From the NCBI RefSeq assembly GCF_000385175.1, contig NZ_ARQJ01000033.1, positions 1-64,000 on the forward strand: DNA of 64,000 bases, given 5' to 3'. Below the pieces are notes generated by a model, which saw only the letters and a program-made list of their open reading frames with translations, searched no databases and was not told the origin of the DNA. Positions 17,921-30,522 of this stretch are shown here, one piece after another. This DNA comes from Salinicoccus albus DSM 19776. Lineage in GTDB: Bacteria > Bacillota > Bacilli > Staphylococcales > Salinicoccaceae. Position numbers and translations under genes: made by a program. Position 1 is the stretch's first letter. Each line of letters begins with the position of its first letter.

Positions 17921-19273
17921 TCAGATTGTGCGTTCCAGATATGCATAATTCTTCACCATTGGCTGCTGGAGAACTTTGACGACTTCACCTTTAGAGACCG
18001 GGTAACCGGGTTCAGTGATCTTCACTTTTACCAGTTCACCTGTCAGTGATTCATCCCCGTCGATTTCAACTTTCAGGTAGTTGTCTGAATGACCGATCAG
18101 TTTACCATTCTTTTCTTCTTCAGGGATGATCTCAAGCACGTCATCCTTGAAACGTTCTGCGTATTGTTCTGCCAGTGCATCTGACAGGTCAATCAGACGT
18201 GTGACGCGTTCATGCTTAACATTTTCCTCCACCTGGTCCGTCATTCTGGCCGCCGGGGTACCCGTGCGGGTTGAATAAGGGAAGACATGCAGTTCGGAGA
18301 AATGATGCCTGCTGATAAAGCTGTATGTTTCCATAAACTCCTCTTCGGTTTCTCCCGGGAAACCAACGATGACATCACTGGTAATCGCAACATTCGGCAT
18401 GATTTCCTTAAGTTTGATAATTCTTGATTCGAAGAACTCCATCGTGTATTTCCTGCGCATACGTTTCAGGACGGAATCACTGCCTGATTGGATTGGTACA
18501 TGCAGATGCCGGACGATTTTGTTGGAATTGTTAATCACATCAATGACTTCATCAGTCAGCTGGCTCGCTTCAATGCTTGAAATTCTCAAACGGTTTAAAT
18601 CGTCGACTTCTTCCAGGTCACGAAGCAGCTGTGCAAGATTATAATTTTTGAGATCTTCCCCATACCCGCCGGTATGGATACCGGTCAGTACAATTTCCTT
18701 GTATCCCTGACTGACAAGCTGCGATGCCTGTTCAATCACTTTCTCAGGCTCACGGGAGCGCATCAGGCCGCGGGCCCATGGGATGATGCAAAAGGTACAA
18801 AAGTTGTTGCAGCCTTCCTGTATTTTAAGCGTCGCTCTTGTACGGTCGGTGAAGTAAGGGACATCCATTTCTTCATATGTACGCTTTTTCATTATGTTTT
18901 TGACACCGTTAATCGGCTGGCGTTCCTGGTGGTATTCATTAACATAATCCAGCAGTTTGTCTCGATCTTCAGTACCGATGATAATATCGACACCCGGTAT
19001 ATTCATAATATCTTTTGGCGCAGTCTGCGCATAGCATCCGGTCACACATACGACGGCATCAGGGTTGTTCCGAATCGCACGCCTGATTACCTGTCTGCTC
19101 TTTTTATCGCCGGTGTTTGTAACTGTGCAGGTATTAATCACAAAAACGTCTGCATTCTGATTAAAATCAATACGGCTGTATCCATCATTTTTGAACACCT
19201 GCCACATGGCCTCTGTTTCATAATGGTTTACTTTACATCCCAAAGTGTGAAATGCGATTGTTTTTTCAGTCAT
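17921..19273 (-). CDS. mtaB: tRNA t6A37 methylthiotransferase MtaB
   Basis: A 450-residue radical-SAM enzyme that turns t6A into ms2t6A at position 37 of ANN-decoding tRNAs. The N-terminal UPF0004 domain has TLGCKVNHYETEAM and further Cys residues (NTCTV; CVTGCYAQ) for one 4Fe-4S cluster. The central radical-SAM motif is CNNFCTFC (about 155-162), followed by IPWARG. A C-terminal TRAM domain (GHSDNYLKVEID onwards) binds RNA. It follows rsmE in the order usual for Bacillales after the dnaK operon. Confidence 0.95.
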   Translation of the reverse strand: MTEKTIAFHTLGCKVNHYETEAMWQVFKNDGYSRIDFNQNADVFVINTCTVTNTGDKKSRQVIRRAIRNNPDAVVCVTGCYAQTAPKDIMNIPGVDIIIGTEDRDKLLDYVNEYHQERQPINGVKNIMKKRTYEEMDVPYFTDRTRATLKIQEGCNNFCTFCIIPWARGLMRSREPEKVIEQASQLVSQGYKEIVLTGIHTGGYGEDLKNYNLAQLLRDLEEVDDLNRLRISSIEASQLTDEVIDVINNSNKIVRHLHVPIQSGSDSVLKRMRRKYTMEFFESRIIKLKEIMPNVAITSDVIVGFPGETEEEFMETYSFISRHHFSELHVFPYSTRTGTPAARMTDQVEENVKHERVTRLIDLSDALAEQYAERFKDDVLEIIPEEEKNGKLIGHSDNYLKVEIDGDESLTGELVKVKITEPGYPVSKGEVVKVLQQPMVKNYAYLERTI

Positions 19274-19345
19274 CTAAATCAAATCTTTCTTATTATATTT
19301 ATTGATTTCATCTGCTGAATATAATAGCACAGCCTGCGCCCTAAT

Positions 19346-20086
19346 TCAATTAGAGGCAGGCTGTTCAAAATGGTAACTGATCGCAGACAGCGCATATATT
19401 GGTGCTGTCTCCGCACGAAGTATCCGTGCGCCGAGACGGATTGAATGATGATTTACCATGGCTTTCACTTCCGAATCGCTGAAGCCGCCCTCAGGCCCGA
19501 AAACCAATGCAATCCTATGATTTTCGCTTAAACCGTTAAGCACTTTGCGCATGCTCGCAGCCGGCTGGTCCACATTACCCTCATAAGCAAACAATACTGC
19601 ATTGAAGTCACTGAAATCAGACGTTTTCAGACTGTGGCAAAAATCAATCCCGGGCAGTGTGTTCCTGCGGCTTTGTTCAGCGGCTTCCCTGATGATCTTC
19701 TGATATCTGTGAAGCTTTTTTGCACGCTTTTTATGATCGAGTTTTACTATGCTTCTGTCGGCGTCAAAAACTTCAAAATGATGCGCGCCGAGCTCTGTCG
19801 ATTTCTGAATCATCCACTCGAATTTCTCACCTTTTAAAAGGGGGCAGAATACCGAGATTTCTACAGGCAGTTCCGGATGCTCATCCAATTCGTAAACTAC
19901 TTTATAATGGACGGTATCATCAACATCGGTCACTTCGCACAGAAAAGCTTTCCTGTCGGCATCCACCATATGAAACTGATGGGCTGGCCTGAATCTCATC
20001 ACATTTTTCATGTGGTGAATATCTGTGTCTTCCGGAATGAAAGTGTGGTCTTGTGTGAGTCGCTGGTTGGTAAAATATCTCTGCAA
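19346..20086 (-). CDS. rsmE: 16S rRNA m3U1498 methyltransferase RsmE
   Basis: A 246-residue SPOUT-class enzyme that N3-methylates U1498 of 16S rRNA. The N-terminal PUA-like region (RYFTNQRL, HHMKNVMRF) and the C-terminal knot with ALVFGPEGGFSDSE and RLGARILRAETA are clear. The first codon is TTG at 20086, with AAAGGCGTG just upstream; no ATG fits the family N-terminus. It follows prmA by four bases, in the conserved dnaJ-prmA-rsmE order. Confidence 0.95.
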   Translation of the reverse strand: MQRYFTNQRLTQDHTFIPEDTDIHHMKNVMRFRPAHQFHMVDADRKAFLCEVTDVDDTVHYKVVYELDEHPELPVEISVFCPLLKGEKFEWMIQKSTELGAHHFEVFDADRSIVKLDHKKRAKKLHRYQKIIREAAEQSRRNTLPGIDFCHSLKTSDFSDFNAVLFAYEGNVDQPAASMRKVLNGLSENHRIALVFGPEGGFSDSEVKAMVNHHSIRLGARILRAETAPIYALSAISYHFEQPASN

Positions 20087-20090
20087 AATA

Positions 20091-21023
20091 TCACGCCTTT
20101 TGGGCTAGTATACTGATCCATCCGCTATCTTCCATCACTTCTATAATGGTAAATCCTGCATTTTCCATACGTCTGATGACAGCATCCTTCTTTTTAACTA
20201 TGATCCCCGAGGCGATAAAACTGCCCCCCGGGTTCAAGTGAGAAAAAGCATCGGCGGCCATATCCTCAATGATATGAGCAAGTATATTCGCAATGATGAT
20301 ATCGTGCTGATCACCTTCTGACTTTAGCAGGTCGCCTGTTTCCAGAAGAATATCATCAGCACAGTGATTCAATACAAAATTCTCCATGGCAACTCTGATG
20401 GACAATTCATCTATATCCGTTGCTTTAAGCTGTTGCGCCCCCATCAGATGGGCGCCGATTGACAGGATTCCTGATCCAGTACCGACATCGATAATCTTAT
20501 CCTCAGGTTTTACAACTTGTTCTATGAATTTCAGGCACATGGCTGTGGTCGGATGATCGCCGGTGCCAAAAGCCATGCCGGGATCAAGCTTGATCAGACT
20601 GTCGCCCGGGGAAAACTCATAATCATCCATCTCCCAGGAAGGTACAATGACAAATTTGTCAGACACCCTGAAACTGTGGAAATATTTTTTCCATTCATTT
20701 TCCCAGTCAGTTTCATCGATGATCTGACGGCTGATTTTTATATCATCCTTGTTTTTGAGTGAAGAAGAATCGATAAAGGCTGTGATCTGGGCCATCCGTT
20801 CTTCAATATTTCCTGATTCGTCAAAATATGCCAGCAGCCTTATTCCGCTTGCGGGCAGGCTGCTAGCATCCAGCCGGTATTTATCATCAAAATCCTTTAT
20901 GTCTGCTTTAAGCAGCGCCAATGAATGTTCCACAGAGACACCGCCGGCAATCTCGCCCAGGAAGAATGACAATTGATCTTCATTGGCTTTGTCGGTGCTG
21001 ATGGATACTTCATGCCATTTCAT
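20091..21023 (-). CDS. prmA: Ribosomal protein L11 methyltransferase
   Basis: A 310-residue class I SAM-dependent methyltransferase that trimethylates L11. An N-terminal substrate-recognition domain (MKWHEVSIST) precedes the SAM-binding motif DVGTGSGILSIGAHLMGA (about 178-195) and a NILAHII motif near 252-258 typical of PrmA. It lies two bases after dnaJ and runs into rsmE. Confidence 0.95.
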   Translation of the reverse strand: MKWHEVSISTDKANEDQLSFFLGEIAGGVSVEHSLALLKADIKDFDDKYRLDASSLPASGIRLLAYFDESGNIEERMAQITAFIDSSSLKNKDDIKISRQIIDETDWENEWKKYFHSFRVSDKFVIVPSWEMDDYEFSPGDSLIKLDPGMAFGTGDHPTTAMCLKFIEQVVKPEDKIIDVGTGSGILSIGAHLMGAQQLKATDIDELSIRVAMENFVLNHCADDILLETGDLLKSEGDQHDIIIANILAHIIEDMAADAFSHLNPGGSFIASGIIVKKKDAVIRRMENAGFTIIEVMEDSGWISILAQKA

Positions 21024-21025
21024 AC

Positions 21026-22150
21026 TTAGTCACCCTTAAAGAATCGTCTCGTTTTCTCAAAGAAATTTTCATTCTGTTCATTGATCTCTTCCCCGCCGTG
21101 TTCAGCAAGTTCTCTGAACAGCTCTGCTTCTTTATCCGACAGTTTTGACGGCGTAACGATTCTGACTGTTACAAACTGATCACCGAAGCCATAGCCGTGT
21201 ACATTTTTAACCCCTTTTTCTTTCAGGCGGAACCTTTTGCCAGTCTGTGTACCTGCTGGGATGGTCAGTACGATCTCAGAACTTAGGGTAGGCACTTTCA
21301 CTTCATCACCTAATGCAGCCTGTGCAAATGAGATTGGCAGTTCATAATGAATGTCATCTCCATCTCTGGTAAACCTTGAATCGGGTCTGACCCTGAATAC
21401 TATATACAGGTCTCCGGCTGGTCCGCCGTTAGCACCGGGTTCGCCTTTGCCCTGCAAACGGATCTGCTGACCGTTGTCAACACCTTCCGGAACAGTCACT
21501 TCAATTTCAACATTCTCAGTGACCGTTCCAGCACCTTTACAGTTGTCACAAGGGTCATCTATTTCTTCCCCTGCACCATTACATGTCGGGCAGGTACGTT
21601 CCGTCTGTATCCTGCCAAACGGTGTGTTCTGTTCTACTGCAACACGGCCGACCCCTGAACACATGCTGCATGTCTTTTTGGAAGTACCTGGTTTAGCGCC
21701 GCTGCCGTCACAAGTATCGCAGGCGACTTCTTTTTTAATCGTAATATCTTTGGTCACACCGAACACGGCTTCTTCAAAGTTGATGGTCATCGTATACTGG
21801 AGGTCGTCACCTTTTCTCGGTGCATTCGGGTCCATTCTTCCGCCACCGCCGAAGAACGAGTTGAAAATATCTTCAAAACCGCCAAACCCTGACGCTCCGG
21901 AAAATCCTCCGCCACCGCCGAACTGCTGGTTCATACCCTCATGTCCGAAACGGTCATATTGTGCACGCTTATCATCATCACTCAGTGTTTCATAAGCTTC
22001 CGACACCTCTTTGAATTTTTCATCTGCGCCCTCTTCCTGGTTGATATCCGGGTGATATTTCTTGGAAAGTTTGCGGTATGCCTTTTTGATTTCATCTTTT
22101 GAGGCACTCTTGTCAATTCCAAGTACATCATAATAGTCTTTTTTAGCCAT
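21026..22150 (-). CDS. dnaJ: Chaperone DnaJ (Hsp40)
   Basis: A 374-residue type I J-protein. The J domain (1-70) has the HPD motif in KYHPDIN and is followed by a Gly/Phe-rich linker. Four CxxCxGxG zinc repeats follow: [24 protein letters not shown] and CDNCKGAG. A substrate-binding C-terminal domain completes it. It stimulates the ATPase of DnaK. GGAGGCGAT precedes the ATG. It belongs to the hrcA operon; a hairpin stands between dnaK and dnaJ and may reduce its transcription. Confidence 0.97.
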   Translation of the reverse strand: MAKKDYYDVLGIDKSASKDEIKKAYRKLSKKYHPDINQEEGADEKFKEVSEAYETLSDDDKRAQYDRFGHEGMNQQFGGGGGFSGASGFGGFEDIFNSFFGGGGRMDPNAPRKGDDLQYTMTINFEEAVFGVTKDITIKKEVACDTCDGSGAKPGTSKKTCSMCSGVGRVAVEQNTPFGRIQTERTCPTCNGAGEEIDDPCDNCKGAGTVTENVEIEVTVPEGVDNGQQIRLQGKGEPGANGGPAGDLYIVFRVRPDSRFTRDGDDIHYELPISFAQAALGDEVKVPTLSSEIVLTIPAGTQTGKRFRLKEKGVKNVHGYGFGDQFVTVRIVTPSKLSDKEAELFRELAEHGGEEINEQNENFFEKTRRFFKGD

Positions 22151-22192
22151 TCTATCGCCTCCAACTCATTTACTATACCATTTAAAAAAGCC

Positions 22193-22213
22193 AAAGCCAA
22201 TGCGGTTGGCTTT
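22193..22213 (-). terminator. Hairpin between dnaK and dnaJ
   Basis: AAAGCCAA (22193-22200) pairs with TTGGCTTT (22206-22213) around a 5-base loop, followed on the minus strand by GGCTTTTTT. It could be a partial terminator or an mRNA-processing or stability element between dnaK and dnaJ. Confidence 0.5.
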
Positions 22214-22244
22214 GACTTTCATCACTGATTCCATTACATATTTT

Positions 22245-24725
<2,481 letters not shown>

Positions 24726-24748
<23 letters not shown>

Positions 24749-25748
24749 TGCAGTCACTTCCTTTCGGTTCTTGGTTCCGGAAAGAGTACAACAGCCTTAT
24801 GACTTCTTTGTAACTCATAATTTCAGGACCAATGATCATCAGATTGCCTCTCTGACCCAATATGTCAAAGTTGGTTGTTATGACCGATATTGAATCATAG
24901 TCTCTTTTAAGTTCATCCCCAAAATAGACATCAACATTGTCTATTGTATTGAGATCGATGATATCATTCAACTGATCTGATTCCATATCGTCATACAGAT
25001 GCTGTAATGTGTAGACATCCCTGCTGATCTGATGCATCAAATGATTAAAGCCGGAACGGCCACTGATCAGCTTCTGATTGCTAATCCCTTCCGAAACACC
25101 TTCAATGATGCTCGTCACTAAAACATTGACCCGATCATTTGTTACCTTTTGCTGCATACGCATCGAAATCCGGCTCAACGGTTCATTGATAACAATTGAA
25201 TTCAATTCATTACTCAGTTTTTCAAGGTCTGTAATAGTGATTCCTTCGTCCATGTTAATCGGGACCTTTTTAATATTCCCCGTTTCAAGAACAATGATTA
25301 CAAGTAAAGTTGAGACAGTGATTGGCGTCAGGTACATCCCTTTGACCAATTCGTCTTCCTGTGACAATGAAACCTGAGTCAGATAACTTGTCATTCCGCT
25401 GATTGCATCAGCCAGAAACTGACTTCTCTCACTTTGCTTCATGTCATCACTGAGATGTGTATTAAAAGAAAAGCTATTGTGTTCAGGGTGCCTCTCCAGC
25501 TTGTCAGCCAGCATCTTGACATAATGTCTTAATGCCGGCCGGGAAGGTATTCTGCCTGCTGAAGTGTGCGGTTTAGTTAAAAACCCCATGGATTCCAGCT
25601 TAGCCATCTCATTTCTGACAGTTGCTGATGAAATGTCAAGGTTATACTTGTCAATTAGATGTTTAGAGCTAATCGGCATCATAACATTCAAAAAATCATC
25701 CACAACTGAAAATAGGATGATTTCCTGTCTACTTGTTAATATTGACAT
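24726..25748 (-). CDS. hrcA: Heat-shock repressor HrcA
   Basis: A 340-residue repressor that binds CIRCE and is stabilised by GroEL. The N-terminal winged helix has SATVRNEMAKLESMGFLTKPHTSAGRIPS, of which SATVRNEM and HTSAGRIP are the family hallmarks. The GAF-like core follows, and YKEVIRLLYSF lies near the end. The last ~15 residues are basic, unusual, and read into the grpE start region. The frame has GTG at 25751 and ATG at 25748. The nearest purine-rich site (GAGGTG) is very close to the ATG, so initiation may be inefficient. CIRCE lies immediately upstream, so HrcA represses itself. Confidence 0.95.
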
Positions 25749-25755
25749 CACCTCA

Positions 25756-25782
25756 TTAGCACTCTGCCTCTTAAAGTGCTAA
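25756..25782. promoter_or_regulatory. CIRCE operator
   Basis: TTAGCACTC (25756-25764), nine spacer bases, then AAGTGCTAA (25774-25782). This is the CIRCE inverted repeat with one departure from the consensus GAGTGCTAA in the second arm. It sits between the promoter and the hrcA start and overlaps the region of the ribosome-binding site. Confidence 0.93.
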
Positions 25783-25786
25783 TGAT

Positions 25787-25815
25787 AATCTAACAAAATG
25801 GTCAAAGTATGTCAA
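25787..25815 (-). promoter_or_regulatory. Promoter of the hrcA-grpE-dnaK-dnaJ operon
   Basis: On the minus strand TTGACA (25815-25810) and TAGATT (25792-25787) are 17 bases apart, directly followed by CIRCE. The -35 is perfect; the -10 matches 4 of 6. Confidence 0.7.
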
Positions 25816-25838
25816 TTATTAAGGCTGATTTATTTTGC

Positions 25839-26954
25839 TCAGTCTAAGAAACCAAGAAATACACTGTTTCCGACAAGCCTGCCCTGAGGTGTCAGAGCCA
25901 CATGACCGCTGTCTCTGACCAGATTGCCTTTGGCACATTCCTCCTCGATCACACTGCCGTACACCGAGTCCAGTGTCTTCCCGTATTTTTCTTCAAAGCG
26001 GGTGATATCCACGCCGCGGTTCATCCTCAGACCGAGGAACATCTCTTCCTCCATCTGTTCCTTCACAGAGAGTTCAAGGGACTCTTTTAATGCATCGCTT
26101 TTTTCTTCCATCGCTTGAATGTAATGGTTGACCGGTTTGACGTTGTAATATCTTGTGCCGTTAATATAGCCGTGGCTGCCGGCGCCTAAACCATAATAGT
26201 TATCATTCTTCCAATAGGTTTTATTATGGGAAGATTCAAACTCGGGCTGTGCGAAGTTCGAGATCTCATACTGGGGATACCCGAGCTTCTCCAATTCCTT
26301 GATAACGTAAAGGTATTTTTCGCCTTCTTTTTCATCGTCATCCACTGTCAGCTCCCCTTTGCGCATCCGGTTATAGAATACGGTGTGAGGTTCGATGATC
26401 AGAGAATACCATGAAATATGCCGGGGTTTCAGTTCCTCTATATATTTGAGGCTCTGATCGAGATCATCCATCGTTTCGCCGGGGAGGTTGTACATCAAAT
26501 CGATGGAATAGTTATCCAGGCCGATTTTCTCCATATGATTGATGGCACGGAAAATATCATCATAATTATGGGAACGGCCCAGCACTTCAAGCAGATCATT
26601 GTTAAAAGTCTGCACCCCCAGACTGATCCGGTTTACACCATAGTTGTGCAGCAGATCCAATTTATCCAGTGTCAGTTCATCCGGATTGCCTTCGAAGCAA
26701 AATTCATCCTCCACAGAAAACCGGCCATCAATGACCGCCAGCAGTTTTTCAAGCTGCTGTTCTGACAGTGCGGTCGGTGTGCCTCCACCGACATAGATTG
26801 TTTTCAATGTCTGCGGTTCGATCATTTCAATTTCTTTAATCAGCGCGTCAACATACGCATCGACAGGCTGATTTTTAATCAGCACTTTATTAAAATCACA
26901 ATAGGTACATATACGGTTACAAAAAGGAATGTGGATATACATGCTTTTTGGCAT
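25839..26954 (-). CDS. hemW: Heme chaperone HemW (radical SAM)
   Basis: A 371-residue radical-SAM protein related to oxygen-independent coproporphyrinogen oxidase. The cluster motif FCNRICTYCDFNK carries the CxxxCxxC of HemW and lacks the extra downstream Cys of HemN. YVGGGTPTAL and NPDELTLDKL are also typical. HemW binds heme and hands it to respiratory proteins. The start is the ATG at 26954 (MPKSMYIHIPFC), with GGAGTG eight bases upstream; the frame extends to 26972. It lies between lepA and hrcA, as in other Bacillales. Confidence 0.92.
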   Translation of the reverse strand: MPKSMYIHIPFCNRICTYCDFNKVLIKNQPVDAYVDALIKEIEMIEPQTLKTIYVGGGTPTALSEQQLEKLLAVIDGRFSVEDEFCFEGNPDELTLDKLDLLHNYGVNRISLGVQTFNNDLLEVLGRSHNYDDIFRAINHMEKIGLDNYSIDLMYNLPGETMDDLDQSLKYIEELKPRHISWYSLIIEPHTVFYNRMRKGELTVDDDEKEGEKYLYVIKELEKLGYPQYEISNFAQPEFESSHNKTYWKNDNYYGLGAGSHGYINGTRYYNVKPVNHYIQAMEEKSDALKESLELSVKEQMEEEMFLGLRMNRGVDITRFEEKYGKTLDSVYGSVIEEECAKGNLVRDSGHVALTPQGRLVGNSVFLGFLD

Positions 26955-26975
26955 TGTGTTCACTCCAATCATAAT

Positions 26976-27002
26976 GAATAGCCACTTTGAGAGTGGCTAT
27001 TC
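26976..27002 (-). other. Hairpin between lepA and hemW
   Basis: An 11-bp perfect stem, GAATAGCCACT (26976-26986) with AGTGGCTATTC (26992-27002). The T-run behind it on the minus strand is weak. It stands just before the hemW ribosome-binding site, so it may be an inefficient terminator or attenuate hemW expression. Confidence 0.45.
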
Positions 27003-27008
27003 AAGGTG

Positions 27009-28832
27009 TTAATCTTCATCCATTTTTAATACTGCCAGGAATGCTTCCTGTGGTATTTCAACATTGCCGACGGCTTTCATTTTCTTTTTACCTTCTTTTT
27101 GTTTCTCCAGCAGTTTACGCTTACGGCTGATATCTCCGCCGTAACATTTGGAAAGAACGTTTTTCCCCATCGATTTGATGTTGGACCTGGAAATGATCTT
27201 CTGTCCGATAGCTGCCTGAACCGGCACTTCAAACTGCTGCCGAGGGATCAGGTTTTTCAGTTTTTCAACGATGACTTTACCGCGTTCATATGCAAAATCC
27301 CTATGGACGATGAAGCTCAGTGCATCCACTTTTTCATTGTTTAATAGAATATCCATTTTCACGAGATTGCTTTCCTTATAGCCGATAAAGTCATATTCGA
27401 ACGATGCGTATCCTTTCGTCTGAGATTTCAGCTGGTCAAAGAAATCAAATACGATCTCAGATAGTGGGATATCATAGATGATATTCACCCTGATATCATC
27501 CAGGTAATCCATGTTGACAAAATTGCCCCGTTTTTTCTGACATAACTCCATCACCGGTCCGACATAGTCATTCGGTACCATAATCGTCGCTTGCACATAA
27601 GGTTCCTCAACATGTGAGATCTTTTGCGGATCCGGCATCTCAGAAGGATTATCCACAACTATTTTACTGCCGTCTGTTATATGGACATCGTAGATCACTG
27701 AGGGGGCAGTGGCAATCAGTTCGATACCGAACTCTCTTTCGATTCTCTCCTGGATGATCTCCATATGAAGCATGCCAAGGAATCCTGTTCTGAAACCGAA
27801 GCCGAGCGCCTGTGATGTTTCAGGTTCATATTCTATGGAGGAATCGCTCAGTTCCAATTTCTCAAGGGCTTCCCTCAAATCATTATACCTGCCGGAATCA
27901 ATCGGAAACATGCCGCAGAACACCATTGGATTCATCTTTTTATAACCTTCCAGCGGTTTTTCCGCCGGGCGGTCTGCATGCGTAATCGTATCACCCACTT
28001 TTGAATCCGATACAGTTTTAATGGATGCCATCAGGTATCCGACATCACCGATAGTCAATTCTTTCGCGGCCATCGGTTTCGGCGTGTTGATCCCCACTTC
28101 AGCGACTTCGAATTCCTTACCCGTTGCCATCATTTTAATTTTATCGCCGGGTTTTACAGTGCCGTCGATAATTCTGATCGAGGATATTACTCCTCTGTAT
28201 GGATCGTAGGCTGAATCGAAAATCAATGCTTTAAGCGGCTGGGCCGGGTCACCGGCGGGCGCCGGAACATTTTCAACAACGCTCTCAAGAATTTCTTCAA
28301 TGCCAACATTCGCTTTGGCTGATGCTTTGATTGCGTCTTCTTTCGGCAGCCCGATCACATCTTCAACTTCCTGGGCCACCCTGTCGGGTTCAGCCGCTGG
28401 CAGGTCAACCTTGTTGATGACCGACAGGAGTTCGAGATCGTTATCCAGTGCCAGATAGACGTTCGCCATCGTCTGGGCTTCAATACCCTGGGCAGCATCG
28501 ACAACCAGCACAGCGCCTTCACAAGCCGCAAGTGAACGGGAAACCTCGTATGTAAAATCGACATGGCCCGGCGTATCAATCAGATGAAAAATATAATCTT
28601 CTCCATCTTTTGCCGTGTATTTCAATTGAACAGCGTTCAATTTGATTGTAATCCCCCGCTCACGCTCCAATTCCATCGAATCCAGAAGCTGTTCTTTCAT
28701 TTCCCTCGAGGCGACCGAGCTCGTATTTTCCAGAATGCGGTCAGCCAGCGTGGATTTGCCATGATCGATATGAGCAATGATAGAGAAATTTCTGATGTTT
28801 TCCTGTCTTTCAATACGCTCGAAATCATTCAT
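27009..28832 (-). CDS. lepA: Elongation factor 4 (LepA)
   Basis: A 607-residue translational GTPase that back-translocates or aids ribosome biogenesis. G motifs are [12 protein letters not shown] (G1), DTPGHVDF (G3) and NKVDLP (G4). EF-G-like domains follow. The LepA-specific C-terminal domain ends with [34 protein letters not shown] (shortened: [20 protein letters not shown]), diagnostic for the family. Full length. Confidence 0.97.
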   Translation of the reverse strand: MNDFERIERQENIRNFSIIAHIDHGKSTLADRILENTSSVASREMKEQLLDSMELERERGITIKLNAVQLKYTAKDGEDYIFHLIDTPGHVDFTYEVSRSLAACEGAVLVVDAAQGIEAQTMANVYLALDNDLELLSVINKVDLPAAEPDRVAQEVEDVIGLPKEDAIKASAKANVGIEEILESVVENVPAPAGDPAQPLKALIFDSAYDPYRGVISSIRIIDGTVKPGDKIKMMATGKEFEVAEVGINTPKPMAAKELTIGDVGYLMASIKTVSDSKVGDTITHADRPAEKPLEGYKKMNPMVFCGMFPIDSGRYNDLREALEKLELSDSSIEYEPETSQALGFGFRTGFLGMLHMEIIQERIEREFGIELIATAPSVIYDVHITDGSKIVVDNPSEMPDPQKISHVEEPYVQATIMVPNDYVGPVMELCQKKRGNFVNMDYLDDIRVNIIYDIPLSEIVFDFFDQLKSQTKGYASFEYDFIGYKESNLVKMDILLNNEKVDALSFIVHRDFAYERGKVIVEKLKNLIPRQQFEVPVQAAIGQKIISRSNIKSMGKNVLSKCYGGDISRKRKLLEKQKEGKKKMKAVGNVEIPQEAFLAVLKMDED

Positions 28833-28916
28833 ATATCTTCCAACTTTCTCAGTTTTACAATGATAGTATTATATCAACTATACCATACTCATTCAATTGA
28901 TTTTTCTATTTTTTTA

Positions 28917-28945
28917 TTGCATATCGCAACCGGTTTTGGTAAAAT
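28917..28945 (+). promoter_or_regulatory. rpsT promoter
   Basis: TTGCAT (28917-28922) and TAAAAT (28940-28945) are 17 bases apart, about 50 bp before the S20 start and divergent from lepA. Confidence 0.7.
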
Positions 28946-28995
28946 GAATCATGTTGCAATAAACGTTGTACAAGATTCAACTGGAGGTGAAAGAT

Positions 28996-29241
28996 ATGCC
29001 TAATATTAAACAAGCTAACAAACGCGTAAAAACCAGCCAGGCGCAGGAGCATCAAAATATCGCTCAGAAGAATGCGATGCGTACTGCAGTGAAACGCGCA
29101 ATGACAGCAAAGAAGAATAATTCTGAAAACGTTGAGACCCTTATTTCCGGTGCTGTCAAACGTGTGGATAAAGCTTCCAAGAACAACCTGGTGCATTCCA
29201 ACAAAGCTGCCCGTATGAAATCAAAACTGATGGCAAAATAA
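28996..29241 (+). CDS. rpsT: 30S ribosomal protein S20
   Basis: An 81-residue, strongly basic helical protein (MPNIKQANKRVKTSQAQEHQ at the N-terminus, LVHSNKAARMKSKLMAK at the end), the S20 sequence. It binds 16S rRNA in early 30S assembly. The ATG at 28996 follows TGGAGGTGAAAG; the frame is open to 28966. It is a single-gene unit divergent from lepA, with its own promoter and terminator. Confidence 0.97.
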   Translation: MPNIKQANKRVKTSQAQEHQNIAQKNAMRTAVKRAMTAKKNNSENVETLISGAVKRVDKASKNNLVHSNKAARMKSKLMAK

Positions 29242-29272
29242 AACCTTCATTACGATGAAGGTTTTTTATTTT
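29241..29272 (+). terminator. rpsT terminator
   Basis: AAACCTTCAT (29241-29250) pairs with ATGAAGGTTT (29255-29264) around TACG, followed by a T-run. Confidence 0.85.
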
Positions 29273-29325
29273 GCCTTTTTTACTGAATAAGCGTAATTAA
29301 GGTATAGCGAATCCTAAATTTTTGT

Positions 29326-30288
29326 CTAAATTTCAAGAACAAACAGTTCAAACAGTGTCTGCCGGTCAAGATAGCTTGATTTGAAACGATAATCCATATT
29401 CCTGCACATGACCATTTTGCCTTCCAGTACAGCCTGGTCGTATTTTCTGACATCCTTTGAAGCGAGTTTCACCCTGTACGGATGGACCTTTAAAGATTTC
29501 GCAATATAATCCTGCTGATACCCTTCTCCGAGCATCAATTTTACCTGATATAACAATCTGAACTGACCGATGATCAGATGAAGCAGCTGCATCGGTTCTT
29601 CTTTCTGAAGCAGCAGATCTCTGAGCAGATTGACGGCATCAGCTTTCTGATTTTTCAGGATCAGGTCGGTCAGTTTGAAAATATTCTGCTCCAGACTGAT
29701 GCTGACAACTGATTCAACATCCGCTTTTACGATTGAATCATCTGCAAACAGCATCAGCTTGTTGATTTCATTCGTCACCGTTTCATAATCGATCCCGGTT
29801 CTGTGGATGAATGCGTCCATGGCCGGCCGGTCCATGGAAACTCCATTGTCATTCACTGTTTTCTGCAGATAATCTCTGATTTCCTGCTCATTCATCTCAC
29901 CGACTTCTGTAATATTGCCGCGCTGTTTCATGATTTTTGTAATCCGTTTACGCTTGTCGAGCTGTTCACTGAAAACTTTAAAAATTACCAGCGCATCATC
30001 ATTCTTGTTGGTCAAGTAGTCTGCCAGCCGGTCGATATCATGAGTAACCTCCGCTTTGACTCGGGCCCCTGTAAATGAAAATGCATCATTCACGATCACT
30101 GCCTTCCTATCTGAGAGAAGCGGCAGCGTCTGTGCTTCTTCCATAATCGTTTCGATGGAGGTTTCCCTGTAGTTCAGAGTGACGAGACTGAATTCGTCAG
30201 GTTCTTTTAAAAATGAACGCGCCAGCTCCTTTGCCACTTCGGTTACACGCATGGTATTATTGCCATAGACAAGCTGCAGTCGTTCCAT
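29326..30288 (-). CDS. holA: DNA polymerase III delta subunit
   Basis: A 320-residue clamp-loader subunit of the HolA/YqeN type. The N-terminal MERLQLVYGNN and a middle KMKQRGNITEVGEMNEQEI-type region fit an AAA+ fold without Walker motifs, normal for delta. The C-terminal helical collar has LLLQKEEPMQLLHLIIGQFR and HPYRVKLASKDVRKY. It opens the beta clamp at the replication fork. GGGAGTGACG lies before the ATG. It sits between comEC/yqzM and rpsT as in other Bacillales. Confidence 0.93.
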   Translation of the reverse strand: MERLQLVYGNNTMRVTEVAKELARSFLKEPDEFSLVTLNYRETSIETIMEEAQTLPLLSDRKAVIVNDAFSFTGARVKAEVTHDIDRLADYLTNKNDDALVIFKVFSEQLDKRKRITKIMKQRGNITEVGEMNEQEIRDYLQKTVNDNGVSMDRPAMDAFIHRTGIDYETVTNEINKLMLFADDSIVKADVESVVSISLEQNIFKLTDLILKNQKADAVNLLRDLLLQKEEPMQLLHLIIGQFRLLYQVKLMLGEGYQQDYIAKSLKVHPYRVKLASKDVRKYDQAVLEGKMVMCRNMDYRFKSSYLDRQTLFELFVLEI

Positions 30289-30381
30289 AAATACGTCACT
30301 CCCATAATATTTCTTAATCTATTATAGCTTTTTTAAAGAGAATATCATATACTGATATTGATATGTTTAGGAGGTAATCTC

Positions 30382-30522
30382 ATGAATAAATTCGAAAAAA
30401 ATGTACAATCCAAGAACAATGATATCATCGATTCGGGCATGGGCTTTATTGTAGGTTTTGTGGGACTTTCAGCCATCTACATCATTGCTCAGGTCTTCCA
30501 GATTGTCTCAGATTTACTCTAA
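30382..30522 (+). CDS. yqzM: YqzM-family small membrane protein
   Basis: A 46-residue protein (MNKFEKNVQSKNNDIIDSG then a hydrophobic span, roughly 20-43). The N-terminal FEKNVQSKxNDxIDSG pattern is that of YqzM, a short Bacillales protein of unknown function encoded between comEC and holA. AGGAGG stands seven bases before the ATG. It is read opposite to comEC and ends with a 4-bp overlap of the convergent comEC end. Confidence 0.85.
   Translation: MNKFEKNVQSKNNDIIDSGMGFIVGFVGLSAIYIIAQVFQIVSDLL

Noticed and set aside
19326-19366. Terminator after rsmE
   Set aside because: A GC-rich stem (ACAGCCTGCC with its near-complement) exists, but no T-run follows it on the minus strand, and part of it codes for the rsmE end.
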